64,000 nucleotides of DNA. Source: G965247475 sp965247475 (GTDB taxonomy: Bacteria; Chloroflexota; UBA11872). Numbering within the stretch: position 1 is the stretch's first letter; each line of letters begins with the position of its first letter. Positions 62,712-64,000 of the stretch are shown here, in pieces. The notes beneath the pieces were generated by a model that was not told the DNA's origin, ran no database searches, and was given only the letters and a program-made list of their open reading frames with translations. Position numbers and translations under genes: made by a program. The stretch spans positions 1,054,001 to 1,118,000 of the forward strand of contig OZ252016.1 in assembly GCA_965247475.1 (NCBI GenBank). Reading direction: 5' to 3'.

Positions 62712-63713
62712 TCACGCCGCCAGATCGTCGGCCGGGATCGGCGGTGCCAGTTCGGGCGCCGGGGTCGGACGCGGGACCGTCAGGCCGGAGTCCTCGACGA
62801 TCCTCGGTACCACGCGCTCCCAATCGATCGCCATGATGTGGACACCGTGCACACCCTCGATCTCGCGAACCTGGGCGATGATCTCCTGGCAGATGCGAAT
62901 CCCCTCGGCGCGCGGCTTCTTGGCCGCCTGCATGCGCTCCACCACCCAGTCCGGAACCTCCATGCCGGCGATCTTGAACTTCATGAACTCGGCCATGCGC
63001 GCCGATTTGAGCGGACCCACCCCCGCAATGATGTGCACGCGTTCGTGGATTCCGTCGTCGCGCACCGCGGCCATCCACTCCGCGAACCGCTCGACGTTGA
63101 AGATCATCTGCGTCAGCGCGAACTCCTGCCCGGCCGCGGCCTTCTTCAACATGCGCAGCGGACGCCAGCCGTAGGGCGGCGCGAACGGATTTGCCGCGCC
63201 GCCGACGAAACAGCCGAAGTCGCCCTTGATCGGGTCGCCCGCCGCGGTCAGCCCTTCGTCGCGGAGCTGCCGCAGCATGCGCACGAGCTGCACGCCCTGA
63301 AGATCGAACACCGGCTTGGCCATCGGATGGTCGCCGAGGACCAGCGAATCCCCGCTGATCGCCATGAAGTTGCGGATGCCGAACGCCAGCGCCGCGATCA
63401 CGTCGGACTGAATCGCCAGCCGATTCCGGTCGCGGCACGAAAGCTGCATGATCGGCTCCACGCCGCCCCTGCGACACAGCACGGCCGCGCCCCAGTGCGA
63501 CATCTTGAGCACCGCTCCTTGGTTATCCGTGCAGCTGGCGGCGTCCACGAATCCGCGGAGCAGCTTGGCCTTCTTCAGGACGTCGGCGCCGGACGGCCCC
63601 CGCGGCGGCCCTAGCTCGCACGTGACCGCGAAGTGCCCGGCCTCGAGCACGGCCTGGAGGTTGCTGTAGGGCGGGCCGGTTGCGGGCTCGACCTGGGCGT
63701 CGTCGCTCGACAT
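62712..63713 (-). CDS. metF: Methylenetetrahydrofolate reductase family protein (MetF-like)
   Basis: The 333-residue protein has the MTHFR barrel pattern: [11 protein letters not shown] with the catalytic Glu33, [52 protein letters not shown], and a later [13 protein letters not shown] segment. It would reduce methylene- to methyl-tetrahydrofolate with FAD, completing the one-carbon route encoded downstream. The proline-rich tail of about 25 residues is extra. ATG 63713 (MSSDDAQ) is preferred over an in-frame ATG at 63764, which would overlap the miaA start. One base separates its stop from the fchA start. Confidence 0.88.
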   Translation of the reverse strand: MSSDDAQVEPATGPPYSNLQAVLEAGHFAVTCELGPPRGPSGADVLKKAKLLRGFVDAASCTDNQGAVLKMSHWGAAVLCRRGGVEPIMQLSCRDRNRLAIQSDVIAALAFGIRNFMAISGDSLVLGDHPMAKPVFDLQGVQLVRMLRQLRDEGLTAAGDPIKGDFGCFVGGAANPFAPPYGWRPLRMLKKAAAGQEFALTQMIFNVERFAEWMAAVRDDGIHERVHIIAGVGPLKSARMAEFMKFKIAGMEVPDWVVERMQAAKKPRAEGIRICQEIIAQVREIEGVHGVHIMAIDWERVVPRIVEDSGLTVPRPTPAPELAPPIPADDLAA

Positions 63714-63763
63714 TGGGTGACAATCACAGAGCGCGGCCCGCCTGGGCCGACGGATGGCAGTCA

Positions 63764-64000
63764 ATGGTAACGCCCGCCTGTCCCGACGAATTTGAGCGCG
63801 ACGGCGAAGCTCCGCTGGTTGTGATCACCGGTCCGACCGCGGCAGGCAAGACGGCCTGCGCGCTCGCGCTTGCCCGACACGCGCCGATCGAGGTGATCTC
63901 GGCCGACTCGCGCCAGGTGTACCGGGGCATGGACATCGGCACCGCCAAGCCGTCCGAGGCCGACCGCGCCAAGCTCCCGCACCACCTCATCGACGTCGTC
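63764..64000 (+). CDS. miaA: tRNA dimethylallyltransferase (5' part)
   Basis: The 79 visible residues contain the P-loop [18 protein letters not shown] (about residues 19-36), [20 protein letters not shown] and the start of LPHHLIDVV, the N-terminal half of MiaA. The enzyme prenylates A37 of tRNAs reading U-starting codons, using dimethylallyl diphosphate from the MEP pathway. The gene runs off the window. ATG 63764 gives a short N-terminal extension before the P-loop. It is divergent from metF with 50 bases between, which must hold both promoters. Confidence 0.93.
   Translation, partial: MVTPACPDEFERDGEAPLVVITGPTAAGKTACALALARHAPIEVISADSRQVYRGMDIGTAKPSEADRAKLPHHLIDVV

Overview
This 64-kb window is high-GC bacterial DNA (roughly two thirds G+C by eye). 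It is densely packed, with many 1-4 nt start/stop overlaps (ATGA, GTGA, TGATG) and frequent GTG/TTG starts. Gene content and order point to a member of the Chloroflexota, most like the SAR202/Dehalococcoidia-type uncultured lineages. The grounds are the block rpsB-tsf-pyrH-frr-uppS-cdsA-dxr-rseP-ispG, a very short EF-Ts, hydantoinase/creatininase catabolic genes, a dipeptide-type binding lipoprotein with Val/Glu repeats after its lipid-anchor cysteine, and small dispersed GC-rich repeats. This assignment is an inference from gene content, not a phylogeny. No rRNA, tRNA, CRISPR array, transposase or phage gene was seen.

Layout. 1-14 kb is accessory/catabolic: the 3' end of an FAD-dependent oxidoreductase, a class III aminotransferase, a five-bladed-propeller glycosidase-like protein, a NodB-type deacetylase (minus strand), a creatininase-family amidohydrolase, hydantoinase/oxoprolinase subunits HyuA and HyuB, a DppD/DppF ATPase pair with no permease beside it, and a 12-Asp-box propeller protein. 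14-18 kb, minus strand: a SpoIID-like protein, TatA, a D,D-carboxypeptidase and an orotate phosphoribosyltransferase-like gene behind a good sigma-70-type promoter. 18-25 kb: a tandem pair of ABC exporter half-transporters, then valS. 24.6-27 kb, minus: a YhaM-like OB/HD nuclease, a two-TM protein and a 2'-5' RNA ligase family protein. 27-33 kb: a degenerate DXS-like protein, an amidohydrolase, a corrinoid protein, rdgB and two SDR dehydrogenases. 33-48.7 kb is core housekeeping: rsmA, pth, mfd, topA, then the translation/lipid/isoprenoid block. 49-55 kb is a complete dipeptide-type ABC importer (binding lipoprotein, B, C, D, F). 55-59.4 kb is mutS-mutL. 59.5-63.7 kb, minus, is a one-carbon operon metF-fchA-folD-fhs. 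The window ends inside miaA.

How the genes work together. fhs, folD, fchA and metF cover the whole route formate to 10-formyl- to methenyl- to methylene- to methyl-tetrahydrofolate. FolD has Ile at the position of the Lys54 needed for its cyclohydrolase half-reaction, and the gene beside it encodes a separate cyclohydrolase (FchA). dxr and ispG are two MEP-pathway steps and uppS consumes the product, while the only DXS-like protein in view has lost its thiamine-diphosphate motif. Creatininase, HyuA, HyuB and the DppDF pair look like an uptake and ring-opening/amide-hydrolysis cassette for small cyclic nitrogen compounds.

The observations most worth a second look are the FolD/FchA division of labour, the DXS-like protein without its cofactor motif, a protease-associated-like insert in the site-2 protease, a four-cysteine tail on HyuB, an OPRT lacking the lysine loop, and N-terminal homology upstream of the first canonical start in cdsA and in the SpoIID-like gene.
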